Positions 38,801 through 51,832 of a stretch of DNA of 64,000 nt are shown in pieces (position 1 is the first letter of the stretch; the number at the start of each line of letters is the position of its first letter). Under the pieces are notes generated by a model. It searched no databases. It saw only the letters and a list, made by a program, of their open reading frames with translations, and was not told where the DNA came from. Where the stretch lies: positions 348,286 to 412,285 of the forward strand of contig JAMWET010000915.1 of assembly GCA_024036415.1 (NCBI GenBank). The letters are read 5' to 3'. The stretch is from Prochilodus magdalenae (Eukaryota; Chordata; Actinopteri; Characiformes; Prochilodontidae). The position numbers were made by a program, and so were the translations under genes.

Positions 38801-39830
38801 AGTGCACATTGTTCTGACAGCTGTGGCATTTGCATTAAGTATGAAAAGTAATGTTAAAATAAATAGAGTTAACATGTTGTTATAAATAACATGTGCAGGC
38901 TTAATATATAGCAACATCGATTCTACTACAGCGTGCCATATCACTCGTGCTACGACTCTGGACTCTGCTGAGCTAGAACAGGTCATTAGGAGAGTGGCCA
39001 ATAACACACACAGCTGCTGCTGATCTCTTTTCACCTTACAAGACCCTGGAGAATTTTTACCCTGTACCAGTCGCTAACTGTTTGCCCTTTGCTTGGTCAG
39101 TCAGACACTACAGCCTGACTTACTGTTAAGTAACTAACAGCCTTAAGACATGCAGAACTGGGATTTGTCCACTTCTCAGGGAAGTGTTTAGTGTTGCTGG
39201 TTGGATGCTGCTAAAGTTGGTGGGCTTTCCAGTTGAATTAGAATTGTAAACAGTTACCTGCAGTAGACTGAATGGCCTTTTCCTGTTGCACTCAGATATG
39301 CAACGCTGTATAGATGTACAGTCAGCAGTATTTTGCACATCAGAAAGATATTCACAGTTAGGTTTGCCAGCGTGCATGTGTCGTTATACACACATCATTT
39401 TCAGTTTTATTAGATACAGAGCAGAAAATGAAAGGCTGTTTGTGGGTCACTGGAATGTGAGTTAGTGTTGTCTCAATACGATAAATAATGTCTCAGCAAT
39501 CTTCTACACATCCTTTAGGCTTCCTTTGTTCAAGAGCTCATTTTAACTGTTACATTGAGACAGTACTGTGTTAAGAATGCCATGCTGTTCGGGGATTGGT
39601 TCATTAAAGCATTACAGCTAGCTTTAGGTTATGAGGCAAAAGCTTTTTCCCTCTGGTGTCACTGACCTTTTTCTAATGACTTGGCAGTAGAAGGGAACTG
39701 TTCCATTTTTGCAAGTTGCTTTTTGAGGGAATGAAAAATAAATGCAGTGCTCTTAACCTGTGGTTAACCTTTGTGCTTGAGGGCATTTGTAAGAGGTTTA
39801 TTTGCATATACGTGTGAATCCTTTGTGTGG

Positions 39831-40100
39831 AACTAAACTGATATAGTCTGAATAGGTGGGGTTAACTGCTATAGGCTGAATGAGAGGGGTTAAACAGCTA
39901 TAGGCTGAATTGGAGGTGGTAAATTGCTGTGGGCTGAAAGAATGGTGCTTAACTAATGTAGGTGGGATGGGTGGAGCTAAATTGATGTAGTCTGAATGGG
40001 AGAAGCTAAACTGATGTAGGCTGAAGGGGTGAAGCTATTTTTTTAATAACTATTTGTTAAATAACTGGGGCTAAACTGCTGTCGGCTGAATGTGCAGCTA
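39831..40100 (+). repeat. Degenerate ~31-bp minisatellite, about eight units
   Basis: Units follow the pattern TAAACTGMTGTAGGCTGAATGG plus GWGGGGC, with many substitutions and indels. The A/T-rich interruption near 40,034-40,060 looks like a small insertion. The same unit occurs inverted at 36,851-36,960 and once near 50,498. Confidence 0.75.
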
Positions 40101-43091
40101 TTTGAAACCGTCTTAATGACTGTGACATGACACCACGATGAATAAAAATGAGTTGCCATAGGCTATGTGAGTTATAGAGGCTAGAAAATGAACAGCATTA
40201 ATGTGAAGCTGAATAGTTTTAAGAAAGCAGGGACAAGTTTTCATATGAACCCTTTAACTCCTTAAATCAATGTTGGATGGAGCTGTGTAGCTGGTCCTGA
40301 GGTTCTCTAGTCTCATGATGTTACATGGTTAGGAGGACTGCAGTATCCCTGCTCAGCTGGTCCAGTTTAAGATGCATTAATCTAGGCTTTATTACAGTTC
40401 AAATCCAATCCTTTTCCTCATATGGCGCACGTTTATTTGTGTTGCACTGTAAATGTTTTCAGTTCCAGTTCAGGCTACATTCATATACGGGACTGAAATC
40501 TGACACGCAGCAGCGCTGCCCTAAACGTTATAGTGGAATTCATGCGACTCAACATTCATCATAATTCCATGCCGACGGAAACAGACCACTTAACCGCATC
40601 GTCATTAAAGTCTGTTGCTATGGTTATGGTTATGCTTCGCATCTTTTGTTTTTGAGCACAAACAAGACAAGTGTGGGCTGTGTAAACAAATAAACACGAC
40701 ATTGTCTAATGGAGGAAACAAAACAAACAACTATTCAAAATCAGCTTTAATTCAAGAATGGTAAACAAAGCAAATGGGTATATTCTGGATCTGTTCAGCG
40801 GGCGAATGGATCCGCTCAGTACATAAATCATGTCCATGTTGATGTGAGCATCAGCAGTGAAAAAACAAACACTTTTATTTGTTATAAATATTAATATTTA
40901 TTGTATGAATATTTGAATTCTGATCAAATCATTGTAATTATATGTATCTGATATGTGACCAGTAAACACCATGTACATTCAAACAGCAAAAAAGAAGCAG
41001 TGCCGCTTTAACCACAGACTGTCTTCTCACTATTTTCACTGCAGCACTGAAAAAAATAAATAATAATATTATTAATAATAATAGTAAATTTTATTTATAG
41101 AGCACTGCCATAGATCATACACATCTTGGAACATCTTGTGCTGCTCTATATATGTATAGATACCAGAGATGGCCACAAAGTACAAGTCCAAGTCTAGTCA
41201 CGAGTCTATAGGCTAGAGTCCAAGTCAAGACTTAAGTCTATTCACACAAAGAATATATAGTAACTGTAGCATTAAAAAAACACAACAGATTAACTTTGTG
41301 TGCAAAACACAACTGTATTTTTTTACAGTCTCAACACTTTTTTTTTTGTTTTTAATGCTACCTCTTATAATATTCGCTCACAAAAAATGACATGCTCTAC
41401 AACTCTTAAACAGAACAAACTAGAAGCAATATCACTTTTTGTTTCGGCACCATACTCTGCCTCAAACACTTCCTGTTTCAAGCCAGCTTAAGGGGTTAAC
41501 ACTGTACGTTATATAGCTGGAATGATGGCTAAACGGCTAGCACAAAATAGTGATTCTTCCTGTAAGGCAATGTTTTAGGCCCACATTACATGATATTTTT
41601 AACTCACCAGAGAAAAGCTAGCTTGTTAGCCATGGTCACCTTTCTACAACCCTGCTAGCTAGCAAACCTGTGTTGATGAACATAGGACACTGGATAGGAA
41701 GTAGATTAAAGCATGTATGTGTTGTTTTGTTGTTATCAGCATAACACCAGCTAGTTCACCACTAGTACTTTCTTACTGAGATTTATTAAGGGTCGTCACT
41801 CTTACTGGGTTTCTGGATCCCTGAATAGGATATCCTAATAATCATCATTTTCCATGACACTGTGGGGCCAGACCCACTGTTAGCTTCTGCTTACTGCAAC
41901 TCTCACCCTCGTCTCTTGTGGTGTCCTTCTCATTTTACTTCACAGCAGACTATTGACATTTAGAGGAAATCGAAATGCATTGTTGCCAGTAAAGTTTACT
42001 TGATGTTTTCTGATAACGTGTTCTAGGGGTGTAAGAAAACATACAGTGAACAAAACTTTTCCGCATCCTTTAGAATACTATTTAGGCAAATCGCCATCTT
42101 TGTCTCTTTGCCTGGCAGATTACACTAGTGTTTAACCTCCCCCTCCTCCTCCTCTCTCTCTCTCTCTCTCTGAGACTGGGCTGTAAGTGAATGAGGTGCA
42201 GTGTATCAGTAGATCAGTTATCCCTGGGATTTAATCACTCGTATGCTATGGTGTGAAGGTCACTGGGTACAGTAGCATTTATCAGATCCCACTTTATTAT
42301 ACAACCAACACACACAAACAGCTATAGCTACTACAGTGTTGATCTAATCCACTGCTGTAGTACTGTCAGTTTTACCTGCTCGTACCCCTCACGAGGCAAA
42401 ATCAGGTTGTCCAGTATATAGACAATACTACCAAATTGGTTAAAATCACTGTCCCACAGTACAAACAATAATAAACATTCAGACTTCAGATATTCATAAG
42501 GATCATTCATTATTATAGTAAAACCCACTGCATTAATTGAATGAAATATATACAAAGACATTGTTTGTAGGTATATTTATTGCATCTTTTTGATTAACAA
42601 ATTGCAGGCACAATAAAAGTAAGGGGATTTTAGTATGAAGTCAGTTAAAAGTCTGAAATGCATCGACTTTAAACCAGTTGGTAGTAAAACAAAAGTAGGA
42701 AAAATAAAATAAATCGGGTCGTTTTTGTTGCAAAAATCTGTGTTTTATGTCTGTAGAAAGAATGTTCGTGTTTCAGAGGGGTCATATTATTGGCTTGCAT
42801 CAATCAGAGCTCGACACCTTGTCCTGTGTCTTATCCCTGCCTCTTTCTTAATTACTTGTCCTTACTGTAATTTACCATGTGCTTCTGTTTATTTTGATTT
42901 ATAGCTCCTCCCTGTTTCTGTCGTTGTCACGCCCCTCACCTTTTCGAGTTTATGGTTTGTGTTCCTTGTCTTTTCTGGTCCATTGCTAACCCTCTGTTTA
43001 CTCCGGGTCTTGGTTTGGTGTTGTGCAGTTCATATAATGAATGCAAGTAGCCTGTTTGTGTTCTCTGGGTTTTATTTTTTATTGGATCCTC
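40101..43091. other. Intergenic region, no supported gene
   Basis: Includes an AAT/ATT-rich block near 41,052-41,110 and a CT run at about 42,150-42,172. No coding homology was seen. Confidence 0.55.
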
Positions 43092-43325
43092 CTGACAGTG
43101 GCACAATGAGTAGATCTGAGTTGGGTTCGATTCCAGGCCGGGTGTGTCCGGGGTTCTGTCTGTGTGGATTTGGTCTTATGTCTGCGTGGGCTTCCTCCGG
43201 GTGCTCCGGTTTCCTCCCACAGTACAAATACATGTGGTCAAGTGAACTGGAGATGCTAATTTGTGTTTGTGTGTGTCTGCTCTGCAGTATACTGTACCCT
43301 GTGACCCAAAAGGATAAAGCGATTT
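43092..43325 (+). mobile_element. V-SINE-type element (DANA/Mermaid-like)
   Basis: The head is tRNA-derived: 'CAGTGGCACAATGAGTAG', then a B-box GGGTTCGATTCC at 43,123-43,134. It is followed by the V-SINE core 'GTGGGCTTCCTCCGGGTGCT' and 'CCGGTTTCCTCCCACAGT', then 'AAGTGAACTGGAGATGCTAA' and a tail with 'AAAGCGATTTAAAAGATGAG'. The A box is poor, so active transcription is unlikely. Confidence 0.85.
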
Positions 43326-43924
43326 AAAAGATGAGTGAGCACAAAGATATGTGCAGTTCATGATAGTAAGGGAAGTATGTAAAGTGATGTATCCCAGCAT
43401 GCATAGTCCCCCATGTACTAGCCTTTCGAGGCAGTGTTATGATCTAGGATGGCTTCAGTCATTCAGCTTTAGGCTCAACAATGTAATTATTGTAAAATGA
43501 TCCAGTTATTTTTGGAGTTTATATGGGCTGGGCAGTGAAAAGTGCATTTTTAAACATTAAGTGTTTACATACTTCATCATGTCTTTTACATCCCAAAATA
43601 ACAGGTAGGTAAAACTTCAGATATGTATGATGTGGGCCTCGATTATCTTGGTAAATGATTGGCTTCACGGTTTTTAATGATGATCAGGATTTCAAAAGGT
43701 CATAAAGCTTTGTTTACCAGACTTTTATTTATGTAAGTTTAACATATTTTTTTTATCTTTTGATTTTAAAACATACTAAATTAACTGTCAAAAATAATTA
43801 GCAAATGACCTGATTATTAATGTAAGTGTACTCAAGTAAAAGTGTTCTGTAATAAGCAATGGAAAATCAAAATACAATACCAGGAAAATTTGCAGCCAGC
43901 TAAAAAACATGCATCGTTGATGAG

Positions 43925-44060
43925 AACATTACCACTCTATTAGACCCTCCTACCTTGCTGGTCCATCTAGTAAATGTAAAGTCATAGACTGCACAGCTTT
44001 AGTTGGTCACCCTCATAGTCCTGCATCAATCGTCACAGGATGCTGCAGTGTTGTGTTGTA
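43925..44060 (+). mobile_element. Third fragment of the foldback MITE
   Basis: 'CCACTCTATTAGACCCTCC', 'CTTGCTGGTCCATCTAGTAA' and 'CGTCACAGGATGCTGC' match the interior of the copy at 30,728-30,860. No termini are present. Confidence 0.6.
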
Positions 44061-45352
44061 GACATTGTGACCCCTGTATAACCCCCTCTGAATCTCAGGG
44101 AGTAACTTATTTAAAAAGGTTGAAATTCCTATTTAAGTCTGCTAAGTGTTTCTACTTTTGTGATTACTTAAATACAGTAACAGCAGAAATACGTTTAAAC
44201 AAGTTCACTAAGAACATTTTGACTTAAGTACAGTACTGCATTAGTGTTGGAGTTCAGTACATCTGGTTTTCACGATGAATCTGCTCTCTGGTGTTATGTA
44301 ACAGTTGCATGTATATATTTATTTATTTCTGTAGCAGAAGCCTTTCATTTGTGGTGAATTGTAAATGCCGTTGGGTCATGCAGTGACGCACGCGGACCGA
44401 AATACAGCTCTGAGGTCAGTGTAGAGACGCACCCACCCTGATGACCACACACACACACACACACAAGCATGCCCCTGCAGCGCAGTGAGTCATCAGGTTG
44501 GTGGTGGGACTCGCAGCCGGACTACTCTGACCTAATCTCACTCTCTCATACTGTTTCTCAGTACTCTATCACTCTGGCTCCCTCTTTCTTATTTTCTCCT
44601 TCTCTGGTTTTGTTTTTACTGAAGTAGTTGTATACACAATATAACAACAAACATCAATTAGTAAAAGTACAATAGAAAATAAGATAGTAGTTATTTATTT
44701 ATCAGCAAAGACTGAACATTTAATAACACTGAAATCAGTTGTTCCTCTGTGACCATATTTTACTAAATAAAACAAGGTGGTGGAATTTTCTTTTATATTC
44801 TCTTTGATGATTCTATTATATCTTAATTTGACTTGTATGCCAAGTGTTAGTCTTTTTGCATTCTGTTCGTTCTGTCCCTTTATTCATTTTGCTTGGCCTT
44901 TCTCTTCCTTTACAAAATGTTTCAATTTATGACCCTTCTGTTATTTATATACTTTAGTTATTTATTAGCATGCTAAAAATGTCCTACCATATAATGGAAA
45001 CTAAGCTTAATGTAACGTTATGCCTAAGGTGGACTACACTAAATGTTAAGACTTCAATGTCCTGAATAAGGTGAGGAAATTCTGCCATCCCTGGAAATCA
45101 CAATCACTGGTTGTTCTTTTTGTGAAGGGTACCTTTGTCACACTGTCTGTGAAAGACCTGTTCATGTTTCTTTTACAGTGCAAACAATGTCAATTTCCCC
45201 TGCAAATAATGTTGTGCACTGTTTTACTTTTGCTGGTGGGTCAGTTGGAGGAACTGAATGTAAAATAGCTACTGGTGCTTAATATTTTGTTTACTATAGA
45301 TTATAGAAGAGAAGGCTGCTGGAGTGTCTAATGGTTGTGATGTTCTCCACAG
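44061..45352. other. Intergenic region, no supported gene
   Basis: A short AC run lies at about 44,448-44,464. The rest is AT-rich without recognisable content. Confidence 0.55.
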
Positions 45353-46530
45353 GGCCGGTTCTGAAATGGCTGGTGTCCCCGGTGTCGTTATGTTGATGCT
45401 TCTTCACAAAGTATCGTCTGCCATTTGTAAGAGCTGAGGAACCACAGCAGATAGTGAAGAAAGATGTGATGACACTGTAAAGTTTGTCCTGTGGGAGCCT
45501 GGCAGGATCAGGTGAGTGCTAAACATATTACACTATTCATGCATCATCAGGGCAGGAACGACTATAAAAACTTAAGGAGCAATGGTAACATACTTCATGT
45601 TTAAGGGAAGAGGGGGAAACAACCTAACGCTAAACAAGGTTTAAACTCTCTGAACATATAATATTTTCTGCTAACATTAATGAACACTTTAACCGGAGGT
45701 AATGAAATGTGCATGCCAGTTTTGAGTTAGTAGGCACAAAACAAAAGACTGGTAGCTTTTTAATGTTTGTTTACTTACATGCATGCTTATCGCTACATAC
45801 ATAGTGACATTTTTTTAAATATATTTGTTCAGGAGCGTCACACATCATGGGTCTAACAATTAAAGGGTGATGGCGAGTAATGTTTATGTGCTAATGGCAC
45901 GTTAAGAGGTAAGTTTAGCCTTTAAAAGGGTAATAGTGAGTGCTATTTCTTTATTTAATGTGTGTTACAAAGAGTGATTGTTATTACACACCACCGTCCT
46001 CTAGTGTTTAACAGGGCAGCTGTGAGTACGCAAAGCTTTACAATGGAAAATAGTTCTTAAGTCTGATCCAGACTTTTGTTCTAGCTCCCGGTCCTCTGGA
46101 GTTCCTGTGGACGAAGTAAAGATAAGGGCCCTCAAGCTGTCCTCCATCGTGTGCTGCCCAGGTAAGTGTCAAGCATACCAACACATATCTCTGCATGCTT
46201 CTGACCACACATGCTAGTGCCATTCTACTGTACTTCCAGTGGGCAAACTAAATTATTTTCTTATTTTATTCTGTAGGTGTCTAGAAGTGGTCCTGGATCC
46301 CCCCAGCCCTGCAGAGTTCATTGTTCTAACTTCGATTTAACTAATGTTAATTTTAAGGTTGGACGAGCTTTACATAGCGTTAAAAATCCCATTCAGCCTA
46401 ACACAAAACTGTATAACACGAGTTTATACTGCATACCTCCCTTCTGTGTTTGTAACTACAGATGTGCGTTTGAGTACGGGTTCCTCCGTAGTGTGTCTGC
46501 GATCCTTATTTCTTGAATGTGTTTAGACAC
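45353..46530 (+). ncRNA. Candidate spliced lncRNA (three exon-like segments)
   Basis: Three segments have good splice signals in series. Segment 45,353-45,511 lies after 'GATGTTCTCCACAG' and before CAG|GTGAGT. Segment 46,085-46,161 lies after 'GACTTTTGTTCTAG' and before CCCAG|GTAAGT. A third begins at 46,277 after 'TTTTATTCTGTAG'. The first segment has stops in all three frames; its best frame is a 22-codon ORF starting ATGGCTGGTGTC. A coding transcript is therefore unlikely unless this is a 5' UTR. The 3' end at 46,530 is arbitrary, since no poly(A) signal could be fixed. Any upstream exons are unidentified. Confidence 0.4.
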
Positions 46531-46914
46531 ACAGTTTTTATCACCTGTGAATTTAAAAAGAAAATGATCACTTATTTTAGGTTTTTTTTTTGTTGCAAAA
46601 TTCTTTAAATATGGTTTGATACGAGATACCTACCACCTTTAGCTTTAAAGTTTGGCAAAAAAAAATCCAAAGCATCTTTTTTTTTTTTACCTTGAGCAAT
46701 ATGTGAGCCAACATTCCTACACAAGGTATGTTTAATATGCTATATAAATACTAAAAGGCCTTTAAGCCTGTCGGTATTTAATTTTATCACAAACCCTTTT
46801 TGTTCAAGAAGTTCCTTGAATGTGACCTCAAGTCTGGCATTAAACTAGGGACCCGCAGTTGAGCAGCTGTTTCAGAATGATGCACCCAGTCATTATTTGA
46901 CTGCTGGTGAGCTC

Positions 46915-46980
46915 CTTGCATAATTAATTAGATCCATTAATGCATAATGTCTGAGATTAATGAGCTTTAATTACGCGAGC
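46915..46980. promoter_or_regulatory. Candidate enhancer, dense TAAT/ATTA cluster
   Basis: CATAATTAATTAG, CCATTAATGCATAATG, GATTAATGAG and TTTAATTACG lie within about 60 bases, matching homeodomain and POU-type core sites. The flanks, 46,850-47,020, are non-repetitive and look ordered rather than decayed. Function is inferred only. Confidence 0.35.
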
Positions 46981-47020
46981 TTTTATTGTTCTGTTGATTG
47001 GGCTGCTGAGATGCAGAATT

Positions 47021-49270
47021 GGACATGTGGTGTGTAAAGCTGTCACTGTGCACTCTGCATCATTACATGCAGTGAAATATGACTCCACTGACTGCTTTAG
47101 AGCTTACTGTTACTACAATTCAGCCTGAAATGCTAACCATGAAGCTATGCTACCTGTCAGGTAAATAAGACAAAACCCACATCATGCACTGCGATACAGT
47201 TACCTATAAAAATGTAGGTACATCACACAGGTGCGCTAGAAACATCCTGAAGGATACATTTGTACATGTTTATAGGTAACAGTATCAAACAGTGGCACAA
47301 AATCCACCTTAGTTTATTTAGAGAGGTTTGATATATGAATGTTCGTAGAGAAACTTACCAACTTCTACACAGTGGTGATGTGAACCGGCGGTCATGATAT
47401 CTACAACACAAATAAAAGACATTTACTATCCAAATCAACACACTGGTAGTGAAACTTTAAAGGGGGGAAAAGTTGATTGTAAGGACTCGGCACCCTTTGC
47501 TGTACGATATCACTGCAATATAGAAAATAACTATCTGATGTATACTACATGCTGTGAACGACCTGAATAATCACAGCCCCAAGGAAATTCCTGTGGAGGT
47601 TTTGATTAGTCAATGTATTTGTATAATCCAACAATAGAAATTGTCTTCAACTGCATTCCGTTACATTGAGGCACCTGGACAATTACATGCTTGTAGATAC
47701 ATCATTTCTATCACAGTAATGTGAGTGCAAAGTGGTGTCATTCATAACAAAAACCCTAATACAACAAAAGAAGCTTACCTGAAAGTTAAGTTTGAAGGTG
47801 TTTTAATCGCTCAACAGAAAAGGTATGTTAGACCAGATAAAATGTTAAAGCAACTGTTTTATCTTTATCTAAAATTTGCTGCATGAATACACCACCATAG
47901 AAGAGTTTAATATTAGGACGAGACTCTCCACTATTAAAAGGTAATATACCAGAAATGTCTATTTAAACTTTCAAATTACAGGAACAATGTAAGACCGGTA
48001 AATGTAAAAATGAATCAGGAAGTTGAAGCTATAAAAGGTGATTTAGTGTCTGTAAAATTAGTTTGCATTCAGGATGGCTTAATTACCGGGGCCATCAGAT
48101 TAGCATCAAGCTAACACAGGTACGATAGCAGAATGTGACCAGGTTATGAGCCAGGACAATACAAACTCACATGAAACAGCATGACTTTAGCCGAACTAAG
48201 GTTACTTCTCATCTCTGCAGCTTTGTGGCAAAAGCTAGTCAGTTAATAAAAGAAAATGCCTTTTCTAAGCCACAAATATGCATTTAATCAATTAACATTT
48301 TAGAAGTTTGTACAAGTTCACTCTGTTGTTGGACTATTTTGGTGTAAAATGAAATGCTAAAGCCAAAACAAGGAGATGCATTTTCACAAGGCACACTGGG
48401 GCACAATCACTGCTGGATCTGTTTAATCTAAACATCACTTAAATAGAACCTCTCTGGCAATGTGAAGCAGCTAGAGGATCTCAAATCAGAACGTTGTGCC
48501 TTATTCTAAAAGAGATAAATACCAACATGAAAATGTCTGATCTACCAGTTTGGAAAGGGACTCCAGCGAACCATTGTGCACAAATTGAGAAAACTTGAAA
48601 CTGTAAAATCTAATGAACGCATCTCGAGTATCTTTTTACAGCAAAAAAAAACCCCACACACATTAAGTTTTGTAAACAGCCACATACAGGGTTTTACACT
48701 CAAAACTGACAGTTTGCGACGACATGTAAATTTTTTAATCAAAGTCTGTTTCTAATTTCTGCATTGTTTGGATGAGTTGCAGTCAGGCTGACCAATCAGA
48801 TCTCAACAGTGGGGGTGTGAAGCATTGGGACTCCGTTCTTTTTACTCATGGAGTCAGTATCTTTGGGATGAGTGGCACTTGTAATCCAGAATCAGACAAC
48901 ATCCATACCTGACCTCACTAATGCTCTTCTGGCTGAATGCAATCAGATTTGAAGCAGAGATTGAAGGTTGATATTTTTTGCACTTTTTGTAACTGCTATT
49001 TTAGCAGGTATCTACAAAGATGAAGATACAGAACAACAATACCCATATCCTCCGGTGTCTATGTTATAAAGAGAAATAAAAATATTATAATTTGATCCTT
49101 CCCCTCTACATGAACTCCAGCTCTTCTCACAAGTTGTCATCCACGGAGACCAAATGGCTGCTGTGTCAAAAGTCAGAAAAAATAAAAAAGGACAAAGGAA
49201 GAGAGGGCACTGCTGCGAGTCTGGATCACTGCTCCTGGAGCAAAGCAGCTCATTCTCAGTGTGCACAGTT
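47021..49270. other. Intergenic region, no supported gene
   Basis: No coding homology was seen. 'AGCTTACCTGAAAGTTAAG' near 47,775 would be a splice donor on the - strand, but no matching exon is convincing. Confidence 0.5.
48790..48960 (+). repeat. Relic of a fish interspersed DNA repeat
   Basis: 'CATACCTGACCTCACTAATG' and 'CTCTTCTGGCTGAATGCAAT' resemble the 3' end of a widespread teleost repeat ('CCTGACCTCACTAATGCTCT'). The copy is short and degenerate. Confidence 0.45.
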
Positions 49271-49335
49271 TCAACAAGCAAATGAGTTCAGTACTCCCTC
49301 AGCATCACTGCCTGGGCTTTCCTCCTCTTCTGATG
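49271..49335 (-). other. Candidate terminal coding exon on the - strand
   Basis: On the - strand a T-rich tract ends in 'ATTCTCTGTATAG' at 49,336. It is followed by an open 20-codon stretch starting S-E-E-E-E-S-P-G-S-D and ending N-S-F-A-C, then TGA at 49,273-49,271. The acidic, orderly composition looks protein-like, but I do not recognise it and no upstream - strand exon has been confirmed. If real, it could belong to a transcript starting near 54.3 kb. Chance is a serious alternative. Confidence 0.2.
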
Positions 49336-50116
49336 CTATACAGAGAATATGAAATGAATAAAACTTTAACAAAATAATGAGTACTTCCCCACCCCACACT
49401 TTCCCTCAGTCTTTTCTCATTCTCTTTCACTACAAAGCAATACAAAAACAAAAGGCCCTATGTCTAGGCACCATTCCAAGACAAAGTTTCCTTGCTTTTG
49501 ATTTATCTCTAGAAATTTCCACAACAGTTCTTTCAGATTCACACCTGTAATTATTGTTATTATGTTGTCCATGCATAATGACTGAATTTATAAACTCTCT
49601 GTGGACCAGCAGCACTGCAGACTATTTTTCCCCTTAGAAAAATTGTTGGGTTTGCATTTTCAGATTGGAGTCATATCTTCTGCTTGTCACTGTCAGGCGC
49701 TCTCCTTGTGAAGTGTGGGCTTTCAAAGCGGTCAGCGTGGAACAAATCGCATTAGTTTTCAATTCATCATTCGCTCACAGCTGCAGCAAGTTACAATATT
49801 AAAAAAATAAAGGAAGCAGAAGTTACAGATTCTGTGCAGCTCCTCCAGAGATGACCTACAGGTCTGAAACTGCTGGGCTTTTACCAGAGTAGGTTGATTC
49901 TACTGTTGCATCACAAATCCATTTTATTTCGGCCAAGGCTACGTAAATTCCACAATAAATTATTTACTGAATGTAGTGAAGTTCTATTTGTGAAATCGAG
50001 CAACTACAGTAGAAAGAGATTGATAACATACATATATAATTTTTTTTTCCCCCACAGATTAATTTTAGTCCCCCTAAGGAAAAAATAACTAAATGGACCC
50101 ATATAGTACACTGTAC

Positions 50117-50199
<83 letters not shown>
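50117..50199. repeat. (TG)n(TA)n(CA)n compound microsatellite
   Basis: TG repeats, then about 18 TA repeats, then CA repeats. The whole tract of about 83 bases is nearly a perfect inverted repeat and is prone to cruciform extrusion. Confidence 0.95.
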
Positions 50200-50264
50200 T
50201 TTACACTATTTTATGTTAATAAAATGATATTTTGGTGGTGTTAAAAGTTCTGGATCAGAATGCC

Positions 50265-50400
50265 ACTCTAGCTCATCTATATTGGATGGAGCTCCATCAC
50301 TTCAGAGAACTTTGTTCCACTGCTCCACAGCCCACTGCAGGGGGACTTTATACCCCTCTAGCCCATGCTTGCCACAGGGCACAAATACAACCTCAAAAAA
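50265..50400 (+). repeat. Relic of a fish interspersed repeat
   Basis: 'GGGGACTTTATACCCCTCTA' followed by 'GCCCATGCTTG' is a phrase I recall from dispersed teleost repeats. The superfamily is not assigned. Confidence 0.4.
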
Positions 50401-51747
50401 CCACACATCATAAAATAAACAAATACATTTATGTGAATTGTTTCTGTCTCTTAAAAAGAAACCTAGGCTGAAACACTCCCTAACTTAGGAGTGAAGCGGG
50501 CTAAGCTGCTGTAGGCCTGCATTAAACGTGCAACAGAATGGAAAGCTACATTTATATATACTGAACTATGCAATACAAAAAGTTTGTTCTGTGGACCTCA
50601 AACAGTTTTTCCTCCCTCAAATACAAATCCTACATTTACAGAAGAGGATGCTGCAAAAGGCATGTTCCAAATTTCTAAATTGTTACATAAGAATCCTGAC
50701 TGAATGCTTACAACCCCAAAATATGCATAACATTTTTAACAGAGCAACAGCAACAAAAATGGGGTTTATTTATATATAGCAGAAAACCCTCATTTGGAAC
50801 ATGCCATGCCTTTCGAAGGAACCGAACAGTCATCAGTTATGGTGGATGTTCATGTTTAACTGGTTTGCCTTCAGCTTATTAATCAAAAGTTCAGTTTCAC
50901 AATTGCGGCAACATTTAAAGGGAACGAAAAATTCAGTTGACAGGCTCACAAATGGGAAGCCAACTTCACAATTCAAAGTTGTTAGTTTGTTCCACACATT
51001 TCACTCTGTACAGTTTTCTCCAACCTTGGGCAATATTGAGCAGCTTCGCTCAATATTTGACACTAACGAGACGGAAGAGAAGTCCCACATTTATAAGCCT
51101 CACAACCCCAACAGTAACCCGTTAGTTGCTGCAATTCTGTGTAACTGCATAACTGGCTGTAACTGGCTGAAGCAGATCATCCTCAACAGAGCAAGTAACA
51201 TTATGAACAGTGACTAAAAATTAGCATAGCTAACTAAATATTATGACAAGCTGGTTTATTACATGAAGGTTAATTTTATTTTACTGGCTCTGTAAACTTG
51301 ACACCTGTGTGATCATTGCAGTGTCTTGGTGTAAACTGCGCACCTAGAGCAGAAATTATTCATGAGCACGTCTAACAAAAAAACAAAAATCTTTTTAGGG
51401 CCAATGGACGTGTTAAGCTGTGTCTGACCATTTTCACCGCAACCAAAGTGAATACCTTCCATCAGAAGAACATTTTAAAATACAGAAAAAATGCATGCTG
51501 TAGCAGCTTTATGTAATATGTATATCCACAGATTTTCATGGCATCATAAAAACAGTAAATACAAAACAGGCTTTTTGCTTAGTTTTCATATATCATATTT
51601 CTCAAATAAAACTTAACACAATAATATAAATTTACTACATATAATTCATATAAATTAGCAATAAATAAACCTATGCTATATTGATCTAATACATAACCCA
51701 GATTCCCAGTTTCCTTATTTTATGTGCTTTAATAATAAAACAAGGTT

Positions 51748-51749
51748 TA

Positions 51750-51831
<82 letters not shown>
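51748..51831. repeat. (TA)n(CA)n microsatellite
   Basis: About 35 TA repeats with one early interruption, followed by about seven CA repeats. Confidence 0.95.

Positions 51832-51832
<1 letters not shown>

Larger units (their letters stand above)
36961..39830. other. Intergenic region, no supported gene
   Basis: A SINE tail and an ACAACGTTGT-rich repeat are listed separately. At 37,233 a splice-like GCTGCAG precedes an open stretch reading E-A-I-M-D-P-Y-V-Y-V-A-V-I-I-S-N-F-E-K, but no good donor follows and I do not recognise it. Confidence 0.55.

Noticed and set aside
43100..43170. A functional tRNA gene
   Set aside because: Only the B box is intact, there is no cloverleaf, and the downstream V-SINE core identifies it as a SINE head.
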